A DNA stretch of 64,000 nt from contig NZ_BAAFZV010000002.1 of the NCBI RefSeq assembly GCF_045866565.1, positions 496,001 to 560,000 on the forward strand, written 5' to 3'. Below are positions 8,698 to 16,883 of the stretch, piece by piece (position 1 is the first letter of the stretch; the number at the start of each line of letters is the position of its first letter). The notes beneath the pieces were generated by a model. It had not been told where the DNA came from, did not search any database, and worked only from the letters and a program-made list of their open reading frames with translations. Position numbers and translations under genes: made by a program. The DNA is from Cognatilysobacter claricitrinus. GTDB lineage: Bacteria > Pseudomonadota > Gammaproteobacteria > Xanthomonadales > Xanthomonadaceae.

Positions 8698-9696
8698 TCA
8701 GTCCTGCAGGTTGGCGCCGCAGCCGTGGTAGGTCGTACCCGCGACATCGAGTGTCACGCTCGCTTCGAATGCCTGCCCGCTCATGCCATCGCGGCAGCGC
8801 TCCTTGCGCACGGTGACGTGCACCGCGTTACCCGATGCGTCCGCACCCGTGTACCCGTTGGCCGTCACCTGCAACGGTGCGACGACGCGCGTCTGCCCGT
8901 AGTCGAGCTGGGCTTCGAGGCGTGGCGGCGTGCCGGTGATTTCGGCCGACCAGCCGGGCTCGTTGCCGATTGCGCGGAATGTTGCGCCAGCCAGCACCGC
9001 CTGGTTCCACGGCGACACCTGCAATGCCTGCACGCAATCGCGCGGCGGCTCGCCGGCGAGCGCGAGCGTGCCCGTCGCGCCCTTGGTCCAGAACTCGTTG
9101 CCGCGCGCGTCGGCGTAGCGCGCGCCGGACGCCGAACGCGTGATCGGCAACGCGAGCGACGCGCCGTTGTACGACAGTCGCACCTGCCGGGGCGCGTCGT
9201 CGAAACGCGACATCACGCCGAGATCGCCGCACTCCCAATGTGCGACCGCCCCAGTCGCCGCCACTGCCGGCGTCGGCTGTTCGGCGACCACGCGGCGCAT
9301 GCGCAACTCGACCGCCGCGCCGCCGGGTGTGACGCCGACGGGCGCCGGGGTTTCGAACCAGCGTTGGCCATCGGCGCCGGACAGCGTAGCGCGCAACGCG
9401 TAGCCCGCCGGATGCGCCGTCGATGGAACGTGCAGTTCGAATGGATAGGGCGGCCCAGCCACGTCGCCCAGCGTCTTGGATGCGAGCACCGCCTGCGAGG
9501 CCGCGTCGGTCAGCTCGACGTGCAGCGACGCGCCCGGCGGCATCTTGACGCGTTCGACATACGTCGCGTTGCCGCGCACGACAGCCGCGGACGGTGCGGC
9601 GGCGTTGTTCGACGCCGCCTCGGGCGAATGCGCGAATGGACAGCCGGTCAAAAGCGCGCCGGCCGCTGCGACAACGAACAGGTTTCGTGGATTCAT
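8698..9696 (-). CDS. multidomain lipoprotein: YbaY-like, MliC-like and COG3650-like parts
   Basis: A 332-residue predicted lipoprotein (lipobox LLTGC, Cys about 19) with GGAGGTG just upstream of ATG 9696. Three segments can be distinguished. Residues about 40-145 (beginning VRGNATYVERVKMPP) resemble the YbaY/YscW chaperone-like fold. Residues about 155-225 carry the MliC pattern of lysozyme inhibitors (WECGDLG...SGARYADARGNEFWTKG...C). The C-terminal part (FRAIGNEPGWSAEITG...CRDGMSG) matches the COG3650 type. Role in envelope protection is inferred. Domain names come from remembered patterns and need a profile search. Confidence 0.7.
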   Translation of the reverse strand: MNPRNLFVVAAAGALLTGCPFAHSPEAASNNAAAPSAAVVRGNATYVERVKMPPGASLHVELTDAASQAVLASKTLGDVAGPPYPFELHVPSTAHPAGYALRATLSGADGQRWFETPAPVGVTPGGAAVELRMRRVVAEQPTPAVAATGAVAHWECGDLGVMSRFDDAPRQVRLSYNGASLALPITRSASGARYADARGNEFWTKGATGTLALAGEPPRDCVQALQVSPWNQAVLAGATFRAIGNEPGWSAEITGTPPRLEAQLDYGQTRVVAPLQVTANGYTGADASGNAVHVTVRKERCRDGMSGQAFEASVTLDVAGTTYHGCGANLQD

Positions 9697-9744
9697 CGGG
9701 CACCTCCAGGCGCGCAGCATCGCCGAGACGCCATGGACGCCGTG

Positions 9745-11508
9745 TCAGCGCGGGTCGCGATCGACGCGCAGCACCGGGTAGACGCCGTAGCGGTCGTCCC
9801 ATGCGCTGTGGCGGCGGTAGAAGAAGTCCAGGCGCTGGTCCGGATTTTTCGCGAACGCCGGGTCGTCGTGCACGCGCTTGTCGAACTCGGCGCGCAGCGC
9901 GGGGTCGGCAGCGAGCATCTTCTCGGCTTCTTCCTCGGCAACGTAGTCCTCCATGTATTCCTTGCGCTCGAATGCGGCATTGGTGCGGCCCCATGCCGCG
10001 ATCGCATCGGGCGCCTGCGGTTCGAGCAGGCCCATCACCAGGCGCGCCTTGGGTTGCGCGATCGGCACGAACAACGCGCCGGCAACCAGTGACGGCGTCG
10101 AGGCAGCCCACGCGCCCTTTGCGTCCAGGCGCTGATGGCCTTCGAAGGAATCGGACGAGAACGTGATCGTGTCCGCACGCCATGCCTGCGCGGCGACGTT
10201 CTGCAGTGGCGCATCGATGCGCTGGTAGCGGATGCCGTGCGCGTCGAGTGTCGGCTTGACCATGTCGACCCACGCGGCCGGCACGACATAGCCCGCGCGA
10301 GGTGCGTCGGCGCTGATGCGCGGCACCACGACGTCGTGCAGCGGGATGTGCCAGACCTGCGGCTTCGATTCGTCGTAGCGTGTCATCAGCGCGCCGGACA
10401 CATCCGACATCGTGCGTGTGTAGGCGTAGCCCTTGAAATCGATGGTGCGGACGGCATCGGTCGCCTTGTAATCGAGCGCGACCGGCATGCCGGCAAGCTT
10501 GGTCGCGCGCGCATCGGCCTCGCGTTCCATGCGCTGCCACGCGACGCCGTTGGCCGCGACTTCCTCCAGGACGGCGACGATCGCGTCGTGCGTGGTGCGC
10601 ACGCGATACGCGTACGGGCGCCACGAATGCGTTTCCACCAGCATCGCCATGCGGTTGCGAAGCTGCATGTAGCCGAGCGAGAAACGTGGCGTCGACACGC
10701 CGTCCTCGAAGCCCGACGACGGATCGTCACCCTTCACGAACGATGGATAGAACGGAAGCGGGATCGCGCCCTTCTTCGTCATGCGCGCGATCGTGCCGGT
10801 ACGCAGCGCGCGGCCCGCCGTGCGCAATGCGACGTCGCCCGAGTTCACCGGTTCGACCTGTACCGCGACGTCGTGCTGGAACTTCGCGCCGTCGGTGACG
10901 TGCAGGTCGACATAGGCGACCGGGTCCCAACGCTCGATCAGCGCGAGCATCGCGCGCATTTCCGGCGCGTCGGCCTTCATGTAGTCGCGATTGAGGTTGA
11001 GGTTCTGCGCGGTGGCGCGCCAGCCCATTTCCTCCGGGCCGCGCTGGTTCGGACGGTTCCACGCCTTGAAGCGCTCGTGGCCGTCGACATTGAACACCGG
11101 GACGAACACGAAGACCTGCTTCGCCAGCGCACCCTTGGCGATCTTTCCGTCGAGCAGCTCGCGCAGGGCGAGGAAGCCCGCGTCCTTGCCGTCGATCTCA
11201 CCGGCGTGGATGCCGCCCTGCATCAGCGTGACCGGCAAGCCGCGTTCGCGCGCGGCTTCGGGCGTCAGTGCGCCGGACGTCGAGGCGACCAGCACCTTCA
11301 TCGGCCGGCCTTCCGGCGTGGTGCCGAAGGTTTCGCAGCGCACGGCGGCCGGGTACTTCGCGGCGAACGCGTCGCACAGGGCGATGACCTCGTCGTAGCG
11401 ACCGGTGCGCACGAAGCCACTGCGCTCGGACACCGTGGTAAGCGCATCCTGCGCGAGGGCGGGCAGGGCGACGGCGAGCAGGGCGGCCAGCAGGGGCGTG
11501 CGGTTCAT
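9745..11508 (-). CDS. secreted M14-family zinc carboxypeptidase-like protein
   Basis: A 587-residue exported metallopeptidase. The signal peptide (LLAALLAVALPALAQ) ends near residue 20. Zinc ligands are HAGE (His101, Glu104) and the His in DLHVTDG (His203). NLNLNRDYMK carries the substrate-binding Asn-Arg, and VETHSW holds the expected catalytic Glu. About 200 residues follow the catalytic domain. The start at 11508 is chosen because it puts the signal peptide at the N-terminus; ten extra upstream codons are Arg/Pro rich. It would trim peptides in the periplasm or outside the cell. Confidence 0.88.
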   Translation of the reverse strand: MNRTPLLAALLAVALPALAQDALTTVSERSGFVRTGRYDEVIALCDAFAAKYPAAVRCETFGTTPEGRPMKVLVASTSGALTPEAARERGLPVTLMQGGIHAGEIDGKDAGFLALRELLDGKIAKGALAKQVFVFVPVFNVDGHERFKAWNRPNQRGPEEMGWRATAQNLNLNRDYMKADAPEMRAMLALIERWDPVAYVDLHVTDGAKFQHDVAVQVEPVNSGDVALRTAGRALRTGTIARMTKKGAIPLPFYPSFVKGDDPSSGFEDGVSTPRFSLGYMQLRNRMAMLVETHSWRPYAYRVRTTHDAIVAVLEEVAANGVAWQRMEREADARATKLAGMPVALDYKATDAVRTIDFKGYAYTRTMSDVSGALMTRYDESKPQVWHIPLHDVVVPRISADAPRAGYVVPAAWVDMVKPTLDAHGIRYQRIDAPLQNVAAQAWRADTITFSSDSFEGHQRLDAKGAWAASTPSLVAGALFVPIAQPKARLVMGLLEPQAPDAIAAWGRTNAAFERKEYMEDYVAEEEAEKMLAADPALRAEFDKRVHDDPAFAKNPDQRLDFFYRRHSAWDDRYGVYPVLRVDRDPR

Positions 11509-11591
11509 CGGCGGTGGACGTCGGGAAGGTGCCCGCATCGTACCTGCCCGCCCGTGCGATCATGCCGGGCCGTTCCGTCCGGAGGATCCCG

Positions 11592-12224
11592 ATGCGCAGC
11601 CTGTACTACGCGCCCGGCGCCGCGAGCATGGTCGTCCACTGGCTGCTCATCGAGCTCGCGCTCGACGTGGAGCTGCGCAAGGTCGACACCGCGGCCGGTG
11701 AGCAGAAGAGTCCCGACTACCTCGCGCTCAACCCCAATGGCGTGGTGCCGACCTACGTCGACGAAGGCCGGCCGATGTTCGAGGCCGCGGCGATCGCGAT
11801 GACGCTCGGCGATCGCTACGCCGTCGGCCGTTTCGCGCCGCCGTTCGATGCGCCCGAGCGCGCCAGCTACAACCAGTGGATGTTCCATCTCGCCAACGCG
11901 GTGCAGCCGTTGTTCCGCATCTGGTGGTATCCGCACGAAGTCGCGGGCGAGGCGAATGCCGAACTCGCGCGCGAGCACGTCATTCCGCGCATCGAAGCCG
12001 CCTGGCAGCGCCTCGACGACCACCTCGCCAAGAACGGCCCGTACCTGCTCGGCGGCCAGCCCTGCGTCGCCGACTTCTACTTGACGATGCTGCTGCGCTG
12101 GTCACGCGGAATGCCCAGGCCGGGCGACCGCTGGCCGCACCTCGGGGCACTCGCGATGCGCATGAAGGCGCGCCCGTCGTTCGCCACGCTCTATCAACGC
12201 GAAGGCCTCACCGAGTGGGCCTGA
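11592..12224 (+). CDS. glutathione S-transferase family protein
   Basis: A 210-residue protein with the two-domain GST layout. The thioredoxin-like N-terminus is MRSLYYAPGAASMVVHWLL, followed by NPNGVVPTYVDEG with the cis-Pro before the gamma-glutamyl site and an E-A-A-A-I substitute for the usual ESxAI. The all-helical C-terminal domain includes PYLLGGQPCVADFYL, the conserved N-capping region. It could conjugate or reduce electrophiles with glutathione; the substrate is unknown. The start follows GGAGGATCCC. Confidence 0.88.
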   Translation: MRSLYYAPGAASMVVHWLLIELALDVELRKVDTAAGEQKSPDYLALNPNGVVPTYVDEGRPMFEAAAIAMTLGDRYAVGRFAPPFDAPERASYNQWMFHLANAVQPLFRIWWYPHEVAGEANAELAREHVIPRIEAAWQRLDDHLAKNGPYLLGGQPCVADFYLTMLLRWSRGMPRPGDRWPHLGALAMRMKARPSFATLYQREGLTEWA

Positions 12225-12246
12225 TCCTTACGCAACCGACCGCCGC

Positions 12247-12843
12247 ATGCTGACTCTCATCATCATCGCCGTGACCGCGATCGTCTCGTGGGTCGCGTTC
12301 AAGAACCATCGAATCGCCGAGCGCCTGCTGCTGTGGCCGCCGGCGGTGCGCAAAGGCCAGGTCGAACGCCTGCTCACGCACGGTTTCGTGCACGCGGACC
12401 TGTCGCACCTGTTCTTCAACATGCTCACGCTGTTCTTCTTCGGCATGACGACGGAGCGCGTGGTCGTCGCGCTGGCGGGGCGGGTCACGTTCGTCTTCTT
12501 CTACGTGTCCGCGGTGATCGTCGCGATCCTGCCCAGCTACCTGCGCCATCGCGACGACAGCCGCTATCGCAGCCTGGGCGCATCCGGTGCGGTCGCGGCC
12601 ATGCTGTTCGCGGCGATCCTGCTCGACCCGTGGATGACGATCTTCGTCCCCATTCCCGTGCCGGGCATCCTGTACGGCGCGGGGTATCTCGCGTGGTCGT
12701 TCTGGGCCGACCGCAACGGCACGGACGGCGTGAACCACAATGCGCACCTGTCCGGCGCCATTTACGGCGTGCTGTTCATGCTGCTGATGGATCACGCGGT
12801 GTGGCAGAACTTCGTCATACGGATCGCCTCGCCCCATCTGTGA
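12247..12843 (+). CDS. rhomboid-family intramembrane serine protease
   Basis: A 198-residue integral membrane protein with about six hydrophobic segments. The catalytic dyad is Ser113 in GASGAV (GxSG) and His167 in NAHLSGAIYG. The HLFFNM segment (His54, Asn58) matches the oxyanion-stabilising HxxxN of rhomboids. It therefore looks catalytically complete. The substrate is unknown. It starts 22 nt after the GST gene, so the two may be co-transcribed. Confidence 0.9.
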   Translation: MLTLIIIAVTAIVSWVAFKNHRIAERLLLWPPAVRKGQVERLLTHGFVHADLSHLFFNMLTLFFFGMTTERVVVALAGRVTFVFFYVSAVIVAILPSYLRHRDDSRYRSLGASGAVAAMLFAAILLDPWMTIFVPIPVPGILYGAGYLAWSFWADRNGTDGVNHNAHLSGAIYGVLFMLLMDHAVWQNFVIRIASPHL

Positions 12844-12902
12844 CGCTCACCGGCCCTGCATCGCGGCCGGTGTCTGCTCGTCGTTTCTTCCAGGAGCCCA
12901 CC

Positions 12903-13175
12903 ATGGACGTGCAGCACCAGCCCGACGCCGAACGCTTCGTCGTCCTCGTCGACGGCCACGAGGCCGAAGTGACCTACCGGCTCGAGCACGGCGTGCTCGG
13001 CATCACCCACACCGGCGTGCCGTCGGCGATCGGTGGGCGCGGCATCGCCGGGCACCTCGTGCAGGCCGCGTTCGACTACGCCCGCGCCAACGGCCTGCGC
13101 GTACGGCCGCTGTGCAGCTACGCCGCGCTCTGGGCGCAGCGCCATCCCGACTACGCGGACGTGCTCGCGGCCTGA
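12903..13175 (+). CDS. small GNAT-type N-acetyltransferase (YjdJ-like)
   Basis: A 90-residue single-domain protein of the short GNAT class. It has the acceptor-strand region AEVTYRLEHGVLGITHTGVP, the acetyl-CoA loop IGGRGIAGHLVQAAFDYARANGL and the closing RPLCSYAALWAQRHPDYADV typical of the YjdJ group (the C-SY Cys near the end is conserved there). An AGGAG site precedes ATG 12903. Acetyl acceptor unknown. Confidence 0.9.
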   Translation: MDVQHQPDAERFVVLVDGHEAEVTYRLEHGVLGITHTGVPSAIGGRGIAGHLVQAAFDYARANGLRVRPLCSYAALWAQRHPDYADVLAA

Positions 13176-13238
13176 CCGCTGCTGCACGCCGAGCGCGGTT
13201 GTGACAGCATCCGCGCCCCACGCCCGCCCGACCTTCCC

Positions 13239-13952
13239 ATGCGCCTCAACAAGCACATCAGCGACACCGGCTTCTGCTCGCGCCGCGAGGCGGACGGCCT
13301 GATCGCGGAAGGCCGCGTCACCGTCAACGGGCTGCGCGCGCGCGTCGGCGCGGAGGTGGGCGAGGGCGACGAGGTGCTGGTCGACGGCCAGAAGCTCGCC
13401 GTGCGCAAGGCCGCACCGAACAAGCGTCGCCACGTCTACATCGCGCTGAACAAGCCCGTCGGCATCACCTGCACGACGGAAAGCTCGGTGCCCGGCAACA
13501 TCGTCGAGTTCGTCGGCCACCAGCAGCGCATCTTCCCGATCGGCCGGCTCGACAAGGATTCGGAAGGCCTGATCCTGCTGACCAGCAACGGCGACATCGT
13601 CAACGAGATCCTGCGCGCCGAGAACAAGCTCGAGAAGGAATACCTGGTGGCGGTGAACAACCCGGTTACCGACGAATTCCTGCGCGCGATGGCGCGCGGC
13701 GTGCCGGTGCACGGGCAGATGACGCTGCCATGCCGCACGGGAAAGCTGGGCCGCTTCGGCTTCCGCATCGTGCTGGTGCAGGGGCTCAATCGGCAGATCC
13801 GCCTGATGGCCGCGCACTTCAAATATCGCGTCAAGACGCTGGTGCGCGTGCGCATCGGCGCGGTCAAGCTGGGGCACCTGAAGATCGGCAGCTGGCGCAA
13901 TCTGACCGACGCCGAGCTGCGCGCGCTGCTGCCGGGGCGCACCGACTGGTAA
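13239..13952 (+). CDS. rluF: 23S rRNA pseudouridine synthase, RluF type
   Basis: A 237-residue RsuA/RluB-E-F family enzyme. The N-terminal S4 domain is RLNKHISDTGFCSRREADGL...GRVTVNG. The catalytic Asp is in GRLDKDSEGLILLTSNGD. LVQGLNRQIRLMAAHF and the VRIGAVKLGHLKIGSWR tail are typical of RluF, which modifies U2604 (and an adjacent site) in 23S rRNA and in E. coli also tRNA-Tyr. Specificity within the family is assigned from overall similarity. Confidence 0.88.
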   Translation: MRLNKHISDTGFCSRREADGLIAEGRVTVNGLRARVGAEVGEGDEVLVDGQKLAVRKAAPNKRRHVYIALNKPVGITCTTESSVPGNIVEFVGHQQRIFPIGRLDKDSEGLILLTSNGDIVNEILRAENKLEKEYLVAVNNPVTDEFLRAMARGVPVHGQMTLPCRTGKLGRFGFRIVLVQGLNRQIRLMAAHFKYRVKTLVRVRIGAVKLGHLKIGSWRNLTDAELRALLPGRTDW

Positions 13953-14024
13953 ACGCGTCGATGCGGGCGTCACACGCGACCCATTAATTTCGTGTCGACG
14001 CCCCGTTCAAATTCCCGACGCTGC

Positions 14025-14870
14025 ATGACATCCCCTTCGACGGTTCCCCGCCGCGTGCTCGTGCTGGCCGCGCCTGCGGTTGCCTGCCTGTTGCTCGCCG
14101 CCTGCCAGAAACCCGACGCCGCGTCCCGAACCCGCGCGCCGGGGTCGGCGAGTGCGTCCGCGAATGCCACCAATGCGCAGGCCGGCCTCAAGGACGTGCT
14201 GGACACCACGGCGACCCACGTCATCGGCATCAGCTATCCGCGCGGGTTGGCGAAATACCCGGGGCTGGCCGCGGAAGCGCAGCGTTATGCGGCACTGGCT
14301 CGCCAGCAGGTGCTGGACGCGGCCAAGCAGCGGCCGCCGGACACCGCCGCGGGTCCGTACGAGCTGTCACTCGAATTCCAGCTCAAGCACGAATCGCCCG
14401 AGATGGTGGTGCTGGCGGTCGACGGTAGTGCCTATACCGGCGGCGCACACGGCGTGCCGATGATCCAGCGCTGGGTCTGGCTGCCGGCGCACAACCGCAT
14501 GCTGACGGCGGCCGACCTCTTCCCGCAGGCGCAGAGCTGGCAGCACATCGCCACCGACGTGCGTGCGCAACTGCACACCGAACTCGAACAACGCCTCGAC
14601 GCCGACAAGGTCGAGCCGCGCGAGCGCGCGGCGATGCTGAAGTCGGCGTCGGCCATGATCGAAGGCGGCACCGAACCGAAACCCGATGACTTCGCCGTGT
14701 TCGAGCCGGTGCTCGACCACGCCGGCAAGATCACCGCACTGCGCTTCGTGTTTCCGCCGTACCAGGTCGGCCCGTATTCGGAAGGCATGCACACGGTGGA
14801 GTTGCCGGTGTCCGAGTTCGCGCAGGACATCGCGCCGGCCTACCGGCCACTGTTCGAGGCGACCGGCTGA
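14025..14870 (+). CDS. DUF3298 (RsiV-like) domain lipoprotein
   Basis: A 281-residue predicted lipoprotein: a long n-region, hydrophobic core and lipobox LLAAC (Cys about 27). The mature part has a DUF4163-like region and a C-terminal DUF3298 region (YTGGAHGVPMIQRWVWLPAHNRMLTAADLF ... FPPYQVGPYSEG, as short motifs), the fold found in RsiV/lysozyme-binding proteins. ATG 14025 is chosen over 13992 because the latter adds a polar stretch before the signal. The stop overlaps the udgX start (TGATG), though a functional link to repair is not evident. Confidence 0.78.
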   Translation: MTSPSTVPRRVLVLAAPAVACLLLAACQKPDAASRTRAPGSASASANATNAQAGLKDVLDTTATHVIGISYPRGLAKYPGLAAEAQRYAALARQQVLDAAKQRPPDTAAGPYELSLEFQLKHESPEMVVLAVDGSAYTGGAHGVPMIQRWVWLPAHNRMLTAADLFPQAQSWQHIATDVRAQLHTELEQRLDADKVEPRERAAMLKSASAMIEGGTEPKPDDFAVFEPVLDHAGKITALRFVFPPYQVGPYSEGMHTVELPVSEFAQDIAPAYRPLFEATG

Positions 14871-15577
14871 TGGCGCCACGCGCGTCGACGCACACGCCGA
14901 TCGCGCGCGTACGTGCACCGGCCGCGCGACGCCGCGACGAACGCTTCCCCGACGTGCCCGAAGGCACCGCTCCCGAGCCGTCCGGCACCAGCCTGCGTGC
15001 GCTTCGCGAGGCGGCGGCCGCCTGCAAGCGCTGCGACCTGTGGCGGCCCGCAACGCAGACCGTGTTCGGTGCAGGTTCGCCACGGGCGCGGATCTTCGTC
15101 ATCGGCGAACAGCCCGGCGACAACGAGGACATCGCGGGCGAGCCCTTCGTCGGACCGGCCGGGCAGCTGTTCGACCGCGCGATCGAGGAGCTGGGCCTCG
15201 ACCGCAGGACGATGTATGTCACCAACACCGTCAAGCATTTCAAGTTCGAGCCGCGCGGGAAGCGCCGCATCCACAAGCAGCCGAATCCCGCCGAACAGAA
15301 GGCCTGCCACATCTGGCTCGAGCGCGAACTCAAGGCGGTGAAAGCCGAGGTGATCGTCTGCCTCGGCGCGATCGCCGCGAAAGCGGTATTCGGATCAAAG
15401 TTCGCGCTGATGAAACAGCATGGCCAGTGGCAGTCACTGCCGGACGGCCGCCGGGCGTTCGCGACGATGCATCCCTCGTGGGTGCTCCGCCAGCGCAGCG
15501 ATGCGGACCGGGAAGCGGCCTTCCGCGCGTTCCGGACAGACCTCGCGTTGCTCAGCGAGATGAACGAACTTCACTGA
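14870..15577 (+). CDS. udgX: UdgX-type uracil-DNA glycosylase/binding protein
   Basis: A 235-residue family-4-like uracil-DNA glycosylase of the UdgX class, known in mycobacteria to become covalently attached to the abasic site it creates. Visible marks are the four cluster-type Cys positions (CKRCDLW at the start), motif A GEQPGDNEDIAGEPFVGPAG, the UdgX R-loop KRRIHKQP with the His that forms the DNA crosslink in the studied enzyme, and motif HPSWVLR. About 45 basic residues precede the domain. It overlaps the previous gene by one base and is 73 nt before a radical SAM gene. Confidence 0.92.
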   Translation: MAPRASTHTPIARVRAPAARRRDERFPDVPEGTAPEPSGTSLRALREAAAACKRCDLWRPATQTVFGAGSPRARIFVIGEQPGDNEDIAGEPFVGPAGQLFDRAIEELGLDRRTMYVTNTVKHFKFEPRGKRRIHKQPNPAEQKACHIWLERELKAVKAEVIVCLGAIAAKAVFGSKFALMKQHGQWQSLPDGRRAFATMHPSWVLRQRSDADREAAFRAFRTDLALLSEMNELH

Positions 15578-15650
15578 GGCGGGGCGCGGCGCGTCTCACA
15601 GGTCGAGACGCCGCGCGTCGACGATGGCTGCGACTTCGCCGGAGCCGGCC

Positions 15651-16883
15651 ATGAACACGATCGACAAGCTCGCGATCCTCGCCGACGCCGCGAAATACGA
15701 TGCGTCCTGCGCATCCAGCGGCGGCAAGACGCGGGATTCCATCGGCACGGGCGGCATCGGCAGCACCGGCGGCATGGGTATCTGCCATTCCTACACGCCG
15801 GATGGCCGCTGCGTGTCGCTGCTGAAAATCCTGCTCACGAACTTCTGCGTCTATGACTGCGCGTATTGCGTGAACCGCCGCAGCAGCAACGTGCGGCGCG
15901 CGCGGTTCGCCACCGATGAGGTCGTGCGCCTCACGCTCGATTTCTACCGCCGCAACTACATCGAGGGCCTGTTTCTATCCAGCGGCATCATCCGCAACGC
16001 CGACTACACGATGGAACAGCTCGTCGAAGTGGCGCGATCACTGCGCGAGGACCATGCGTTCGGAGGCTACATCCATCTGAAGACGATCCCGGAGGCGTCG
16101 CCGGAACTGCTCGCGGCCGCGGGACGACACGCCGATCGCCTCAGCATCAACATCGAACTGCCGACGGAAACCGGGCTGTCCACGCTCGCGCCGGAGAAGA
16201 CCGCCTCCAGCATCCGCGGTGCCATGGGCCAGTTGCGCTGGCGCATCGAGGAATCGAAGGAAGAGCGCGCGAAGGCGACGCGTGCGCCGGTGTTCGCGCC
16301 GGCCGGGCAGAGCACGCAGATGATCGTCGGCGCCGATGGCGCGGACGATCGGAGCATCCTCGACACCAGCGCCAATCTCTACGGCAACTACCGCCTGCGT
16401 CGCGTCTACTACTCGGCTTTCAGTCCGATTCCGGATGCATCGGTCGCGCTGCCGCTGAAGTCGCCGCCTCTTGTGCGCGAGCATCGGCTCTACCAAGCCG
16501 ACTGGTTGATGCGCTTATACGGCTTCGAAGTCGACGAGATCGCGCCGCGCGACGCCGCTGCCGGCATGCTCGACCTCGATGTGGATCCCAAGCTCGCCTG
16601 GGCATTGCGCCATCCGGATCGTTTTCCCGTAGACGTCAACATCGCGCCGAAGGAAATGCTGTTGCGCGTGCCAGGATTCGGCACGAAGACGGTGAAGCGC
16701 GTGGTGTCGTCGCGTCGTTTCGCACGCCTGCGGCTGGACGACCTCGCGCGGCTCGGCGTTAGCCTCCGCAAGGTGCTGCCGTTCGTGCAGACGCTGGATC
16801 ACCACCCCCGCGGCGAACTCGAACGCCCGGACCGCGTGCGCGCCCGTCTCGCGCCGCCGCCCGTGCAATCGGCGCTGTTCTGA
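15651..16883 (+). CDS. putative DNA modification/repair radical SAM protein
   Basis: A 410-residue radical SAM enzyme. The cluster motif is CVYDCAYC (CxxxCxxC). The N-terminal ASCASSGGKTRDSIGTGG and ICHSYTPDGRCVSLLKILLTN stretches and a C-terminal helix-hairpin-helix (RVPGFGTKTVKRVV, suggesting DNA binding) match the family annotated as putative DNA modification/repair radical SAM proteins, which usually sits beside a DUF4130/UdgX gene. ATG 15651 follows GGAG and is preferred to 15624. Its stop overlaps the next start (TGATG). The chemistry is unknown; a link to base repair is inferred from context. Confidence 0.88.
   Translation: MNTIDKLAILADAAKYDASCASSGGKTRDSIGTGGIGSTGGMGICHSYTPDGRCVSLLKILLTNFCVYDCAYCVNRRSSNVRRARFATDEVVRLTLDFYRRNYIEGLFLSSGIIRNADYTMEQLVEVARSLREDHAFGGYIHLKTIPEASPELLAAAGRHADRLSINIELPTETGLSTLAPEKTASSIRGAMGQLRWRIEESKEERAKATRAPVFAPAGQSTQMIVGADGADDRSILDTSANLYGNYRLRRVYYSAFSPIPDASVALPLKSPPLVREHRLYQADWLMRLYGFEVDEIAPRDAAAGMLDLDVDPKLAWALRHPDRFPVDVNIAPKEMLLRVPGFGTKTVKRVVSSRRFARLRLDDLARLGVSLRKVLPFVQTLDHHPRGELERPDRVRARLAPPPVQSALF

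Noticed and set aside
12848..12872. CACCGGCC/GGCCGGTG inverted repeat between the rhomboid and GNAT genes as a terminator
   Set aside because: It has no U tract and lies within 60 bases of closely spaced co-directional genes; at this GC content such pairs are frequent.
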